Source: Leclercia sp. UBA7405 (GTDB lineage Bacteria > Pseudomonadota > Gammaproteobacteria > Enterobacterales > Enterobacteriaceae). Taken from it: a stretch of DNA of 22,479 bases. The notes under the pieces are model-generated. The model searched no databases. It was not told where the DNA came from and saw nothing but the letters and a program-made list of their open reading frames with translations. The stretch is taken from NCBI GenBank assembly GCA_002469605.1, contig DKMV01000160.1, forward strand, positions 1 to 22,479, written 5' to 3'. A program made the translations under genes and the position numbers. Shown piece after piece: positions 1 through 8,568 of the stretch; the stretch's first letter is position 1; every line of letters starts with the position of its first letter.

Positions 1-1054
1 TACGCCACTCGCTGCGGCTCAGACAAACGCGGTGCAGCAGGCGGATCTGCCCAGCGATAGCGTCGTTCTCCGGCTGCCAGCTGCCGCGGTTTTCCAGCCA
101 GTCAGAGACCTCGTCGTAGACCAGTTTGGCTTTGGATTCGATGGTGGCCGCGAAGAACTCGATATTCTCTTCGATGGTGCCATCAGCGGCGATTGTCATG
201 CGGCAGGCCAGGGCCGGGCGCACTTCATTAGCACGCAGCGAGCAGAGATCGTCGGAGAGCTCGCGCGGCAGCATCGGAATGTTAAAGCCCGGCAGGTAGT
301 TGGTGAAGGCGCGCACCTTCGCCGACTCATCCAGCTTGCTACCTTCGGCGATCCACGCGGTAGGATCGGCAATAGCCACGGTCAACTGCAGTTTACCGTC
401 GGCTAATTCCTCAACGTACAGCGCATCGTCCATATCTTCGGTGCTGGCGCTGTCGATGGTCACGAAGTTAAGCGCGGTCAGATCCTGACGCTGCAGGCCT
501 TCGTCCAGCATCTCGGTGGCGACGCCGTTCGGCGCCTCTTTTTCCAGATTATGGCGTGCCAGGGTAACCCACCAGGGGACAAAGTGGTCGTCACCAAAGG
601 TGATGAACTGGGTGAGTTCAGCGTAGAAGCTGCGGTCGCCTTTTAAGGGGTGACGGCGCATCTCGGCAACGGCCCAGTCGCCCTCTTTGAAATCATGCTC
701 AACGCCGCGCGCGGCGCGGCACTGAATGGCATCTTTCAGCAGGGGATGGTCGGGAACAATAGAGAGACGGTCGTCTTTTTTCTGTACCTTGCCCACGAAA
801 CGCGTCAGGAATGGCTCGATTAACTCTTCCGGCTCGGCGGATTCGCGGTCTTTTTCGGTATGGATCACCGCCACGATACGGTCGCCGTGCATCACTTTCT
901 TCATCTGCGGAGGCGGGATGAAGTAGCTTTTCTGCGCATCGACTTCAAGGAAGCCAAAGCCTTTTTCCGTGGCTTTTACAACCCCTTCAGTGCGGGGCGT
1001 CTGAGAATGAAGCTGCTGTTTAAGCTGCGCAAGCAGCGGGTTATCCTGAAACAT
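1..1054 (-). CDS. rnb: Exoribonuclease II (RNase II), N-terminal part, cut by window edge
   Basis: Processive 3'-to-5' exoribonuclease that degrades single-stranded mRNA to nucleotides in the cytoplasm. The ATG at 1054-1052 opens a protein starting [15 protein letters not shown], as in E. coli Rnb. About 351 of the usual 644 residues are present, and the frame is still open at base 1. The cold-shock-type RNA-binding part comes first (about residues 20-175), then the start of the catalytic RNB domain. The metal-binding aspartates of the E. coli enzyme fall at the same numbers here: D201 (bases 452-454), D207, D209 and D210, in the stretch [13 protein letters not shown], so the enzyme should be active. 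It lies 90 nt downstream of yciW on the same strand and has its own promoter candidate. The S1 domain and C-terminus lie outside the window. Confidence 0.97.
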   Translation of the reverse strand, partial: MFQDNPLLAQLKQQLHSQTPRTEGVVKATEKGFGFLEVDAQKSYFIPPPQMKKVMHGDRIVAVIHTEKDRESAEPEELIEPFLTRFVGKVQKKDDRLSIVPDHPLLKDAIQCRAARGVEHDFKEGDWAVAEMRRHPLKGDRSFYAELTQFITFGDDHFVPWWVTLARHNLEKEAPNGVATEMLDEGLQRQDLTALNFVTIDSASTEDMDDALYVEELADGKLQLTVAIADPTAWIAEGSKLDESAKVRAFTNYLPGFNIPMLPRELSDDLCSLRANEVRPALACRMTIAADGTIEENIEFFAATIESKAKLVYDEVSDWLENRGSWQPENDAIAGQIRLLHRVCLSRSEWR

Positions 1055-1088
1055 AGTGTCTATTTTCGTAGCCAATGAGCGGCTGACA

Positions 1089-1117
1089 GTTTTACGCGAA
1101 TCTTATCCCTTCAGCAA
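1089..1117 (-). promoter_or_regulatory. Candidate sigma70 promoter of rnb
   Basis: Read on the minus strand, TTGCTG (1117-1112) and TAAAAC (1094-1089) are separated by 17 nt, and the -10 matches consensus at 4 of 6 positions. The start codon lies about 35 nt further on. The -35 is weak (3 of 6), so this is a candidate found by inspection only. Confidence 0.4.
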
Positions 1118-1144
1118 GCGCTCTTTAGGTCATCTGTAGGGTTA

Positions 1145-2134
1145 TTAAGGCTTGCGCAAGGCGATTTTCAGCCGGGCAAGCCAGCCAGAAAATGCGCTCC
1201 ACGCCAGTAGGTTAATCGCCTGCGCCTGGGTTGCGCCTGCCTCCGTGAGGGGCGTGAGCTGCGCGGCGCTAAACCTGTCGGGAGAGCGGGCAAGCAGGTC
1301 TGCCGCCGCGGCAAATGCCGGACTGGCGCAGAGCGCTGGCTCGTTAGTCTCTATGCCGCTGGTCAGGATCTCACCGGTCAGATCCAGCAGCTGGGCCTCA
1401 TGGCACAGCACCGGCGCCAGCGCCCCCAGAATATGCCAGCGGGCGAGGCTCTCCAACTGCCGGGCGCTGGCGTTGGGCAGCTCAACCCCGGGCAGAATCG
1501 AGTGCCACTCTTCGAGATCGAGCTCCTCAGCCAGGGCGTGCGGCTGGATATGGTGGCCCGGCAGCCAGCGCACCGGCAGACCGGACAGGGCCTGGAAAGC
1601 CGCGACCATGCGCGCCTGGAAGCCGACAAAGCCGATAATCTGGTTAATCACTACCTGGTCGTAGAGGGTGAGTCCCACCTCGTCCAGCTGCTGTTGGGCT
1701 TTGGCGTCAATAACGTCGGGTGAGCTGGCAAGCTGGCGGGCGTATTGGGTGATCTCTGCCAGACGGCGGTTACTTTCACGGGAGGAGTCAGGGCCGGGGA
1801 GCGGGGCGAGGAGGGCGGCGTAATGGTTACATAGCCGCTGCACGCCGCAGGCCTGGGCCACCGTTAGTGCCGTGCTTAACCTGTCGTAGGCGCTCAGGGT
1901 GCGTAAACGTGAGACCTGGACCCGCAGCGGGAAAAGCAGGCTACAGAGCGCTCTGGCAGGTATCAGCCAGCGCGCGTGCACGTCCAGAATGGTATCGGGC
2001 AGGGCTAAATCGAGCAAAAAACGGTCGTCGACGTAGGCGGCTTCAGGCACCAGGGGCAGAACGTCTGCCGGACAGTGGTTGGACTGGGTTTCATGATACC
2101 AGTGGCCTTTGCCAGAAAGACGGCGTTGTTCCAT
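1145..2134 (-). CDS. yciW: YciW-like carboxymuconolactone decarboxylase (CMD)-family protein
   Basis: The protein has 329 residues and starts MEQRRLSGKGHWYHETQ, like E. coli YciW. AAGGAA lies 5 nt before the ATG and supports this start. It sits between rnb and fabI as in E. coli. CMD/AhpD-type helical segments are visible at about residues 85-110 (LTVAQACGVQRLCNHYAA) and 155-185 (YDQVVINQIIGFVGFQ, then RWLPG), but the redox CxxC of true AhpD is absent, so peroxidase activity is doubtful. In E. coli yciW belongs to the CysB/sulfur regulon and has been linked to cysteine and methionine metabolism; the biochemical activity is unsettled. From memory the E. coli protein is longer (about 375 residues), and the difference lies in the C-terminal third, where similarity looks weak. 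The ORF is intact, so this looks like a shorter family variant rather than a broken gene. Confidence 0.85.
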   Translation of the reverse strand: MEQRRLSGKGHWYHETQSNHCPADVLPLVPEAAYVDDRFLLDLALPDTILDVHARWLIPARALCSLLFPLRVQVSRLRTLSAYDRLSTALTVAQACGVQRLCNHYAALLAPLPGPDSSRESNRRLAEITQYARQLASSPDVIDAKAQQQLDEVGLTLYDQVVINQIIGFVGFQARMVAAFQALSGLPVRWLPGHHIQPHALAEELDLEEWHSILPGVELPNASARQLESLARWHILGALAPVLCHEAQLLDLTGEILTSGIETNEPALCASPAFAAAADLLARSPDRFSAAQLTPLTEAGATQAQAINLLAWSAFSGWLARLKIALRKP

Positions 2135-2198
2135 GGGCGTTCCTTGATCTCAAAATGGCGATCAATATCCTGGCGTAACCCATACGGCGGGAAAAATA

Positions 2199-2215
2199 TT
2201 GTTAGGTGATAACAA
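2199..2215. promoter_or_regulatory. Inverted repeat upstream of yciW, possible operator
   Basis: TTGTTA-GGTGA-TAACAA is a perfect 6-bp dyad with a 5-nt centre, 65 nt upstream of the yciW start. E. coli yciW is reported to be CysB controlled, and CysB sites are loose TTA/TAA-type dyads, so a regulator site here is plausible. The identity of any binding protein is inference. Confidence 0.3.
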
Positions 2216-2251
2216 ATAGCAGAACGGAATATAGAAGAGAGCAGAGAGGTG

Positions 2252-2277
2252 AAAACCCGGCAGCGAGCGCCGCCGGG
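2252..2277 (-). terminator. Rho-independent terminator after fabI
   Basis: On the minus strand CCCGGC...GCCGGG forms a 6-bp GC-only stem, extended by an inner GCG/CGC pairing across a mismatch, followed directly by TTTT. It lies 12 nt beyond the fabI stop codon and should end the fabI transcript before yciW. Confidence 0.7.
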
Positions 2278-2288
2278 AAAGCGTACTT

Positions 2289-3077
2289 TTATTTGATTTC
2301 CAGCTCGTTCATCGCCGCGATGTTGAAACCGCCGTCAACATGAACCACTTCACCGGAGATACCAGCAGAGAGATCGGAGCAGAGGAATGCCGCAGAGTTA
2401 CCCACGTCTTCGATAGTCACGGTACGACGAATCGGGGTTACTGCTTCGCAGTGTGCCAGCATTTTACGGAAGTCTTTGATGCCGGATGCCGCCAGGGTGC
2501 GGATTGGGCCAGCAGAGATACCGTTGACGCGCACGCCTTCCGGACCCATTGCATTAGCCATGTAGCGTACGTTCGCTTCCAGGGAGGCTTTCGCCAGGCC
2601 CATCACGTTGTAGTTCGGGATCGCGCGCTCAGCACCCAGGTAAGAGAGGGTCAGCAGGGCAGAGCCCGGGTTCAGCATTTCGCGGCAGGCTTTAGCCATG
2701 GCGACGAAGCTGTAGGAGCTGATGTCGTGAGCGATTTTGAAGCCTTCACGGGTTACCGCGTTCACATAGTCGCCGTCCAGCTGGTCGCCCGGGGCAAAAC
2801 CGATGGAGTGAACGAAGCCGTCGAACTTCGGCCATGCTTTTGCCAGTTCGGCAAACATGCCGTCAATGCTTTCGTCCTGAGCAACGTCACATTCCAGAAC
2901 GATGCTGGAACCCAGCTGCGCGGCAAACTCTTCCACACGGCCTTTCAGCTTTTCGTTCTGATAGGTGAACGCCAGCTCAGCGCCTTCACGGTGCATAGCC
3001 TGTGCGATGCCGTATGCGATGGAGAGTTTGCTGGCAACGCCAGTCACCAGAATGCGCTTACCGGAAAGAAAACCCAT
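2289..3077 (-). CDS. fabI: Enoyl-[acyl-carrier-protein] reductase (NADH), FabI
   Basis: Catalyses the last step of each fatty-acid elongation cycle, NADH-dependent reduction of trans-2-enoyl-ACP; it is the target of triclosan and isoniazid-type inhibitors. The start at 3077 ([13 protein letters not shown]) gives 262 residues, as in E. coli. An in-frame ATG 13 codons upstream was rejected because AAGGA (3090-3086) sits 8 nt before the 3077 ATG and all known FabI proteins begin here. It is a short-chain dehydrogenase fold: the Rossmann [13 protein letters not shown] lies at the N-terminus and the catalytic Tyr146, Tyr156 and Lys163 in [19 protein letters not shown]. Gly93 in HSIGFAPGD is the wild-type residue, and the known G93V triclosan-resistance change is absent. 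The gene is monocistronic between its own promoter and terminator. Confidence 0.98.
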   Translation of the reverse strand: MGFLSGKRILVTGVASKLSIAYGIAQAMHREGAELAFTYQNEKLKGRVEEFAAQLGSSIVLECDVAQDESIDGMFAELAKAWPKFDGFVHSIGFAPGDQLDGDYVNAVTREGFKIAHDISSYSFVAMAKACREMLNPGSALLTLSYLGAERAIPNYNVMGLAKASLEANVRYMANAMGPEGVRVNGISAGPIRTLAASGIKDFRKMLAHCEAVTPIRRTVTIEDVGNSAAFLCSDLSAGISGEVVHVDGGFNIAAMNELEIK

Positions 3078-3147
3078 AGCTCTAATCCTTATATTCATTG
3101 TTGTGGCGGCCGTCATCTTGGCGGACAGCCGTCGTTAAAACGCGGCG

Positions 3148-3176
3148 ATAATAGCATGTGTCGCGTACATAGTTAA
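3148..3176 (-). promoter_or_regulatory. Extended -10 sigma70 promoter of fabI
   Basis: On the minus strand, -35 TTAACT (3176-3171) and -10 TATTAT (3153-3148) are separated by 17 nt. The -10 is preceded by TGC, giving the TGn extended -10 form. It lies about 70 nt upstream of the fabI ATG and is the best sigma70 match in the left part of the window. Confidence 0.65.
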
Positions 3177-3200
3177 TCCGACCACTCGTCTAAGGGAGGG

Positions 3201-4007
3201 TCACCTGTCTTTTCGCCACGCATCGGCGGTTAAGGCTTCGCCAAAATGGCCGGCGATTAAGCGTTTCGTCAGGTCGTGCAGAGGGGAGGCCAGTACCGAG
3301 GCGGTGCTGCCGCGCTCCACCACGTTGCCTTCGTGCATCACCAGCACCTGATCGCTGATGTGCTTCATCATGCCCAGATGCTGGGTTACATAAATATAGG
3401 CGATCCCCTGTTTCTCCTGTAACTCCAGCATCAGGTTAATCAGCTGGGATCGCATCGACATATCCAGCGAGGCCAGGGCTTCGTCGGCGATAATTACCTT
3501 TGGACGCAGGATCAGGGCCCGCGCAAGGCCCAGACGCTGTTTCTGTCCGGGCGCCAGCATGTGCGGATAGTAGCTGACGTGATCCGGCAGCAGCCCGACC
3601 ATGCGCAGGGTCTCGAGGATCTGTTTGCGCCGGGCATCGAAATCAAGATCGGTATTCAGGCGCAGGGGAAAGTCCAGGATCTGCGAGATGCGCTGACGCG
3701 GGTTCAAGGAGGTCGAGGGATCCTGGAAAATCATGCGGATACGCTGGCTGCGAAATGAGTAATCGCCAAATTTCAGCAGATGATCGTCAATCAGCACCTC
3801 GCCGTCGGTGGGTTCAATCATCCCGGCCAGCATTTTTGCCAGCGTCGATTTCCCCGAACCGTTCTCGCCAATGATCGCCAGGGTCTGTCTTTCGCGCAGG
3901 GTAAAGCTCAGCGGCTTAACGGCCTCGACGTTCTGACGATGGAACAGCCCGGTGCGATAACGGAAGGTCTTACTCAGGTTGCGCACTTCCAGCAGCGTTT
4001 CGACCAT
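3201..4007 (-). CDS. sapF: SapF, ABC transporter ATP-binding subunit
   Basis: One of the two ATPases of the inner-membrane Sap transporter. The 268 residues match E. coli SapF in length and nearly throughout in sequence. Motifs: Walker A GENGSGKS (47-54), Q-loop at Q95, Walker B VIIADEA (171-177, catalytic E176) and switch His210. The ABC signature is unusual, LAPGQKQ (151-157) instead of LSGGQ. The E. coli protein shows the same form, so this is a family trait. Its ATG lies 1 nt after the sapD stop, so translation is probably coupled. The Sap system is tied to antimicrobial-peptide resistance in Salmonella and Haemophilus, and SapBCDF to putrescine export in E. coli. No clear terminator follows, so some transcripts may continue into fabI. 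Confidence 0.97.
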   Translation of the reverse strand: MVETLLEVRNLSKTFRYRTGLFHRQNVEAVKPLSFTLRERQTLAIIGENGSGKSTLAKMLAGMIEPTDGEVLIDDHLLKFGDYSFRSQRIRMIFQDPSTSLNPRQRISQILDFPLRLNTDLDFDARRKQILETLRMVGLLPDHVSYYPHMLAPGQKQRLGLARALILRPKVIIADEALASLDMSMRSQLINLMLELQEKQGIAYIYVTQHLGMMKHISDQVLVMHEGNVVERGSTASVLASPLHDLTKRLIAGHFGEALTADAWRKDR

Positions 4008-4008
4008 G

Positions 4009-5001
4009 TCACTCTTTCTCCATGTTCAGCGGGAAATGGCAGGCAAAAAGATGGTTTTTGCCACCCGCAAGCCGCGGGGTCTCAATACATTTGCGCTGCG
4101 CGTACGGGCAGCGTGGTCCCAGCCGGCAGCCGATCGGCAAATGCTCCAGCAGCGGAATAGCGCCCGGCAGGGTGTTGAGCCGGCTTTTATGCGGCATCGG
4201 GCTGCCGAAATCGGGGATCGCCCGAATCAGCGCCTGGGTATAAGGGTGATGCGGGGTGGCGATCAGATCGTCGCTAAACGCCGTTTCGACGGTTTGCCCG
4301 CAGTACATGACGTCGATTTTATCCGCCCATTTGCTCAGCATCTGCAGGTCGTGGCTGATGAGCAAAATGGTGGTGTTATTGTTCTGATTCAGGCGCGTCA
4401 GCAGGCGGAAAATCTGCGCCTGGGTGGTGGGCTCCATCGCATTGGTGGGCTCGTCGGCAATCAGCAGACGCGGCTGATTGGCCAGCGCAATGGCGATCAT
4501 CACCTTCTGACACTCGCCGTCCGTGAGTTCATAGGGGAAGCTGCGCATCGCATCTTTGTGATCTTTAATCCCCACCCGGTGCAGCAGCTCGATAGCCCGA
4601 CGCTTGCGCCAGCCGAACCGCTGCCACCAGCGGCCTTTGTACGTCCAGCCGGGAATATTTTGCATCAGCTGTTTACCCACGCGCTCGGAGGGATCGAGAC
4701 AGGATTGCGGCTCCTGGAAGATCATCGACACGTTATGGCCCACCAGCTTGCGCCGCTCCCGGGGGGAGAGGCGCATCAGGTCGAGATCGTCAAAGCGCAT
4801 GCGGTCCGCGGTGACCCGCCAGTTCTCTTTCGACACCCCGCAGATCGCTTTGGCAATCAGGCTTTTGCCCGAGCCGGACTCGCCGACCAGGCCACGTATC
4901 TCCCCTTCGCTGAGAGTAATGCTCACCCGATCGACCGCCTTCACCCAGCCTTCGCTGGTTTTAAGCTCAATCGTCAGGTTGCGGATATCCAGTAACGGCA
5001 T
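4009..5001 (-). CDS. sapD: SapD, ABC transporter ATP-binding subunit
   Basis: Second ATPase of the Sap transporter, 330 residues as in E. coli. Walker A GESGSGKS (40-47), Q-loop Q96, Walker B LLIADEP (179-185) and switch His217 are present. The signature is degenerate: ELTDGECQ (159-166) in place of LSGGQ. The C-terminal extension has the oligopeptide/dipeptide-transporter form with four cysteines (C292, C298, C305, C321), an arrangement that binds a [4Fe-4S] cluster in related Dpp/Opp ATPases. The start overlaps the sapC stop by one base (TAATG), indicating coupled translation. In E. coli SapD also gives the Trk potassium system its ATP dependence, so it was first known as trkE. Confidence 0.97.
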   Translation of the reverse strand: MPLLDIRNLTIELKTSEGWVKAVDRVSITLSEGEIRGLVGESGSGKSLIAKAICGVSKENWRVTADRMRFDDLDLMRLSPRERRKLVGHNVSMIFQEPQSCLDPSERVGKQLMQNIPGWTYKGRWWQRFGWRKRRAIELLHRVGIKDHKDAMRSFPYELTDGECQKVMIAIALANQPRLLIADEPTNAMEPTTQAQIFRLLTRLNQNNNTTILLISHDLQMLSKWADKIDVMYCGQTVETAFSDDLIATPHHPYTQALIRAIPDFGSPMPHKSRLNTLPGAIPLLEHLPIGCRLGPRCPYAQRKCIETPRLAGGKNHLFACHFPLNMEKE

Positions 5002-5891
5002 TATTCCACCCCCGCCACAATTGCGCGGCGTATGCCGTCGCCCAGCAGGTTAATCAGCAGGACGCTCACCATAATGGCGGCTCCCGGCAGCATTACCGTC
5101 CAGGGGGCGACGTAAATCAGCTCCAGCGCATCACCCAGCATCGCGCCCCACTCGGGAGAGGGGAGCTGCGCGCCGAGATCGAGAAAACCGAGCGCTGCGA
5201 TATCTAAAATTGCCATCGACAGGGCGCGGGTGATCTCGGTGACCATCCCGGAGGCGATGTTTGGCAGCACGGCAAACCACAAAATGTTCATGGTGGTGGC
5301 GCCGTCCAGACGTGCTGCCACCACGTACTCTTTTTCCAGCTCGTTGTGCACCAGGCTATAAACCGAGCGCACCATGCGCGGCAGGAGCGCCAGCCAGACG
5401 GCGAACATCGCATGACCAAGATGCGGCCCGGAAAAGGCCACCACGATAATCGCCAGCAGCAGAGAAGGAATAGAGAGCAGGGTATCGAGAATATGGTTCA
5501 ACACCGCGGAGCGCAGGCCATGAGTGGCCCCGGCAACGATCCCCAGCGCCAGCCCGCACAGGGTTGCGGCGAAGGTCACCAGCAGGGCGCCGCCAACGGT
5601 GGGCGCCGCGCCGCTCAGCAGGCGGCTTAACAGATCGCGCCCGAGATCGTCGGTGCCGAGGAAGAACGACACTTCGCCATAGCGCGACCAGGAAGGGGGC
5701 AGCAGCTGATAGCCAAGGAACTGCTGGTCGATACCGTAGGGGGCGAACCACGAGCCCAGCAGGCAGAGCAGCAGCAGGCCGCCGCAGCCGTACAGGCCAA
5801 TCATCGCCGTGGTGTCAGCGTAGAATTTACGCCACACGGTGCGCAGCGCGCCGGGCGTGCGCTTTTCACTGTATACGCTATCGTAAGGCAT
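5001..5891 (-). CDS. sapC: SapC, ABC transporter permease
   Basis: Inner-membrane permease subunit, 296 residues, of the DppC/OppC type. A cytoplasmic N-terminus ([11 protein letters not shown]) precedes the first membrane segment (about 32-50). The N-terminal OppC-like region contains [15 protein letters not shown], characteristic of the family. The EAA loop that contacts the ATPases is seen in [20 protein letters not shown]. It overlaps the 3' end of sapB by 14 nt. It forms the channel with SapB. Confidence 0.96.
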   Translation of the reverse strand: MPYDSVYSEKRTPGALRTVWRKFYADTTAMIGLYGCGGLLLLCLLGSWFAPYGIDQQFLGYQLLPPSWSRYGEVSFFLGTDDLGRDLLSRLLSGAAPTVGGALLVTFAATLCGLALGIVAGATHGLRSAVLNHILDTLLSIPSLLLAIIVVAFSGPHLGHAMFAVWLALLPRMVRSVYSLVHNELEKEYVVAARLDGATTMNILWFAVLPNIASGMVTEITRALSMAILDIAALGFLDLGAQLPSPEWGAMLGDALELIYVAPWTVMLPGAAIMVSVLLINLLGDGIRRAIVAGVE

Positions 5892-6843
5892 ACCATTCCT
5901 TATGTTTCAGAGGGTTAGCCATAGCACCCAGAATATCGGAGATCACGTTAACGATGATAACCAGCGCGCCAATCACCATCACGCCGGCAGAGATGGCGGC
6001 GTAGTCCTGCTGGCGGATGGCGTTGATCAGCCAGCGCCCCAGCCCCGGCCAGCTGAAGACCATCTCGGTGATCATCGCCAGCGTCAGCATGGTGGAAAAC
6101 TGTAAACCCAGGCGCGGGATCACCGGCGGCAGGGCGTTGTGCAGCACATGGCGGTGCAGAATGGTAAAGCGCGACATGCCGCGCGTGGCCGCTGCCTTGA
6201 TGTAGTTCTGATCGAACACCTCGCTGGTGCTGATGCGCATCAGGCGGATCACCTCAGTCGTTGGGGCCACCGCCAGGGTCAGCACCGGCAATACCATGTG
6301 GCGCACGGCGCTGACGATCATCTCATGGCGCCATACCGAGTCCGACAGCCAGGCGTCGATGATAGCGAAGCCGGTGACCGTTTTCACGGTATAGAGCAGA
6401 TCGAACCGGCCGGAGACCGGCAGCCAGCCCAGGTTAAGAGAGAAAAAGAGCGTCAATAGCAGCGCCAGCCAGAATACCGGGATAGAAAAGCCCAGCAGGG
6501 CAATGGCGCTAATAAGTTTATCCTGCCACTTATTGCGGGCGATCCCGGCCAGCATCCCCACCGGGATCCCTATCAGCAGGGCAAAGCCGAAGGCCAGAAT
6601 GCACAGCTCCATGGTCGCCGGGAAGACCTCTTTCAGCTGCTCGGCAATGGGCTGGCCGTTAATGCTGGAGACGCCAAAATCCCAGTGCAGCAGCCCTTCA
6701 AACCAGAAAACCCACGCATTCCATAAAGAGGCGCCCTGCAGCGGCGCGTGCGGGGTAAAATAGCTCAGGCTGAAACCGACAAAGGTCAGCAGGAAGAGGG
6801 TGATCAACAGCAGCAGCAGGCGGCGTAAGGTAAAAATAATCAC
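5878..6843 (-). CDS. sapB: SapB, ABC transporter permease
   Basis: Inner-membrane permease subunit, 321 residues, DppB/OppB type, matching E. coli SapB in length. The first membrane helix (about 8-28, rich in Leu) is followed by a periplasmic loop, then a cluster of five hydrophobic segments. The EAA-type loop [19 protein letters not shown] is present, as is the family hallmark [12 protein letters not shown] near the C-terminus. It overlaps sapA by 4 nt (ATGA) and sapC by 14 nt, so the permeases are translationally coupled to the binding protein gene. Confidence 0.96.
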   Translation of the reverse strand: MIIFTLRRLLLLLITLFLLTFVGFSLSYFTPHAPLQGASLWNAWVFWFEGLLHWDFGVSSINGQPIAEQLKEVFPATMELCILAFGFALLIGIPVGMLAGIARNKWQDKLISAIALLGFSIPVFWLALLLTLFFSLNLGWLPVSGRFDLLYTVKTVTGFAIIDAWLSDSVWRHEMIVSAVRHMVLPVLTLAVAPTTEVIRLMRISTSEVFDQNYIKAAATRGMSRFTILHRHVLHNALPPVIPRLGLQFSTMLTLAMITEMVFSWPGLGRWLINAIRQQDYAAISAGVMVIGALVIIVNVISDILGAMANPLKHKEWYALR

Positions 6844-8480
6844 GGTTTTTTCACCTCTTCTTGTTTCTCACGGAAGACGCCCGCAAAAGAGGCGTTGCCG
6901 AACGGGCTCAGCACCAACCCTTTAATATCGTACCGGTAGGCCTGCAGGCGCAGGGAGGAGGCCAGGGGCAGCACCGGCAGCTCGCGGGCCAGGATCGTCT
7001 GGGCGTTGTCGTAGGCGTCGATTCGCGCCGCCAGCTGCTGGGTGGCAAGGGCTTTTTGCAGCACGCTGTCGAATTCGCGATTACACCAGTGGGCGTAGTT
7101 AGTCTGGGAGTCGATCGCCGCGCAGCTCATCAGCGGGCGGAAGAAGCTGTCAGGATCGTTACTGTCCGTGGACCAGCCAGCCAGGGTCAGATCGTGATTC
7201 ATATCCATCAGACGCGCCTCCTGGAAACGCCCCTCGACCGGCACGATCGTTACCTTCACCCCCACCTGGGCCAGGTCGGCCTGCAGCAGTTCGGCGGTTT
7301 TTAGCGGGCTCGGGTTCCAGGCCTGGGAGCTGGTAGGCACCCACAGCTGCAGGGTCAGGTTCTCCGCCCCCAGCGCCTTCAGCTGTTCGCGCGCTTTTGC
7401 CGGATTGTACTCCGTAATTTTAGCCTCATTGTCATAGGCCCACGAGGCGCGGGGCAGAATAGAGGCGGCGGTCTCGGCGGTGCCGTAATAAATGGACTGC
7501 ATCAGGCGTTGGTTATTGATGGCCAGCGCCAGCGCGTGACGCACCGCCGGATTGTTAAGCGGCGGCTTATTGGTATTAAACGCCAGGTAGGCGATGTTCA
7601 TCCCCGGACGCAGGGTCAGGCGCAGACGCGGATCGTCTCGCAGGATGGTTAACTGGCTGGCCGCGGGCCATGCCAGCACGTCGCACTCCCCGGTAAGCAG
7701 TTTGGATAATCTGCCGGTGCCGCCGGAGCCTAAATCCACCACCACCTGCGGCATCAGCGGCGTGCCGCGCCAGTAGTGCGGGTGGCGCTGCAGGCGAATA
7801 TATTGCCCGGCGCGATACTCCTCCAGCTGGAACGGGCCGGTGCCTACCGGCTGGCGGTCAATCTGCTCCTGCTTGCCCTCGGCGGCAAGCTGGGTGGCAT
7901 ATTCCGAGGACATAACCGAGGCGTAGTGGGTCGCCAGGTGCCAGAGGAAAGAGGCATCCGGCCGCGAGAGGCTAAATTCCACCGTGCGGCTATCCAGCTT
8001 GCGGACATTTTTTACCGTGTCGGCAAACTGCAGGCTGTCGAAATAGGGGAACTCCTCGCCATTAATGTAGTGCCACGGGTGCTGGCGATTAAAAATGCGC
8101 TGGAAGGTAAAGACCACGTCGTCCGCATTCAGCTTGCGGGTGGGTTTGAACCAGGAGGTGGTCTGGAAGGTGACATCGTCGCGCAGGCGAAAACGGTAGG
8201 TCGCGCCGTTATCCAGCACTTCCCAGCTTTCTGCCAGCTCCGGCACCAGCCGGTAGGTATAAGGATCAACGTCCAGCAGGCGGTCGTACAGCTGGGCCGC
8301 GAGCGTGTCGACAATCAGGCCGCTGCTCGCTTTCTGTGGGTTGAACGTATTCACTTGCCCGCTTACGCAGTAGACAAAGCCGCTGTCGCGGATATCAGCA
8401 GGCTGCGCAGGTACGGGCGCGGCAAATGCCGGGCTGCTGAACAGACCGAGCGCAATCAGGGACGAGAAAACCAGACGCAT
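6840..8480 (-). CDS. sapA: SapA, periplasmic peptide-binding protein of the Sap transporter
   Basis: Solute-binding protein of family 5 (SBP_bac_5), 546 residues and first gene of the operon. A Sec signal peptide is visible ([20 protein letters not shown], cleavage likely after residue 20), so the product is periplasmic. In Salmonella and Haemophilus SapA binds cationic antimicrobial peptides for import and destruction; haem binding is also reported in Haemophilus. The [10 protein letters not shown] and [19 protein letters not shown] segments are typical of the family. The Shine-Dalgarno region before the ATG is poor (only AT-rich sequence), so translation initiation may be weak or structured. 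The gene follows pspF on the same strand with an 88-nt gap holding a candidate promoter and a dyad. Confidence 0.96.
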   Translation of the reverse strand: MRLVFSSLIALGLFSSPAFAAPVPAQPADIRDSGFVYCVSGQVNTFNPQKASSGLIVDTLAAQLYDRLLDVDPYTYRLVPELAESWEVLDNGATYRFRLRDDVTFQTTSWFKPTRKLNADDVVFTFQRIFNRQHPWHYINGEEFPYFDSLQFADTVKNVRKLDSRTVEFSLSRPDASFLWHLATHYASVMSSEYATQLAAEGKQEQIDRQPVGTGPFQLEEYRAGQYIRLQRHPHYWRGTPLMPQVVVDLGSGGTGRLSKLLTGECDVLAWPAASQLTILRDDPRLRLTLRPGMNIAYLAFNTNKPPLNNPAVRHALALAINNQRLMQSIYYGTAETAASILPRASWAYDNEAKITEYNPAKAREQLKALGAENLTLQLWVPTSSQAWNPSPLKTAELLQADLAQVGVKVTIVPVEGRFQEARLMDMNHDLTLAGWSTDSNDPDSFFRPLMSCAAIDSQTNYAHWCNREFDSVLQKALATQQLAARIDAYDNAQTILARELPVLPLASSLRLQAYRYDIKGLVLSPFGNASFAGVFREKQEEVKKP

Positions 8481-8513
8481 AATTTTTAAGGTTTTTAGAT
8501 TCGATCTGCAAAG

Positions 8514-8542
8514 TGTATCGCACTTACGCCTGCTTCGTAAAA
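8514..8542 (-). promoter_or_regulatory. Candidate sigma70 promoter of the sap operon
   Basis: On the minus strand TTTTAC (8542-8537) and GATACA (8519-8514) are separated by 17 nt, with the sapA ATG about 34 nt downstream. The -10 is weak. The element is embedded in the 8520-8560 inverted repeat, which supports a control role but is inference. Confidence 0.35.
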
Positions 8543-8560
8543 ATGTCTGCGGGTAAGTGC
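8520..8560. repeat. Inverted repeat between pspF and sapA
   Basis: GCACTTAC (8520-8527) and GTAAGTGC (8553-8560) are perfect 8-bp arms with a 25-nt centre. The arm centres are 33 bp apart, about three helical turns, and flank the candidate sapA -35. It could be a two-site operator, or a hairpin ending the pspF transcript; there is no T-run, so an intrinsic terminator is unlikely. Confidence 0.5.
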
Positions 8561-8568
8561 TGATATTG

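Noticed and set aside
2340..3176. A 278-codon open frame on the plus strand across fabI
   Set aside because: Mirror of the highly biased codon usage of fabI; the antisense protein looks like nothing known.
3979..4995. A 338-codon open frame on the plus strand across sapD
   Set aside because: It is antisense to a fully conserved sapD, has no ribosome site and shows no recognisable protein; such long shadow frames are common in GC-rich genes.
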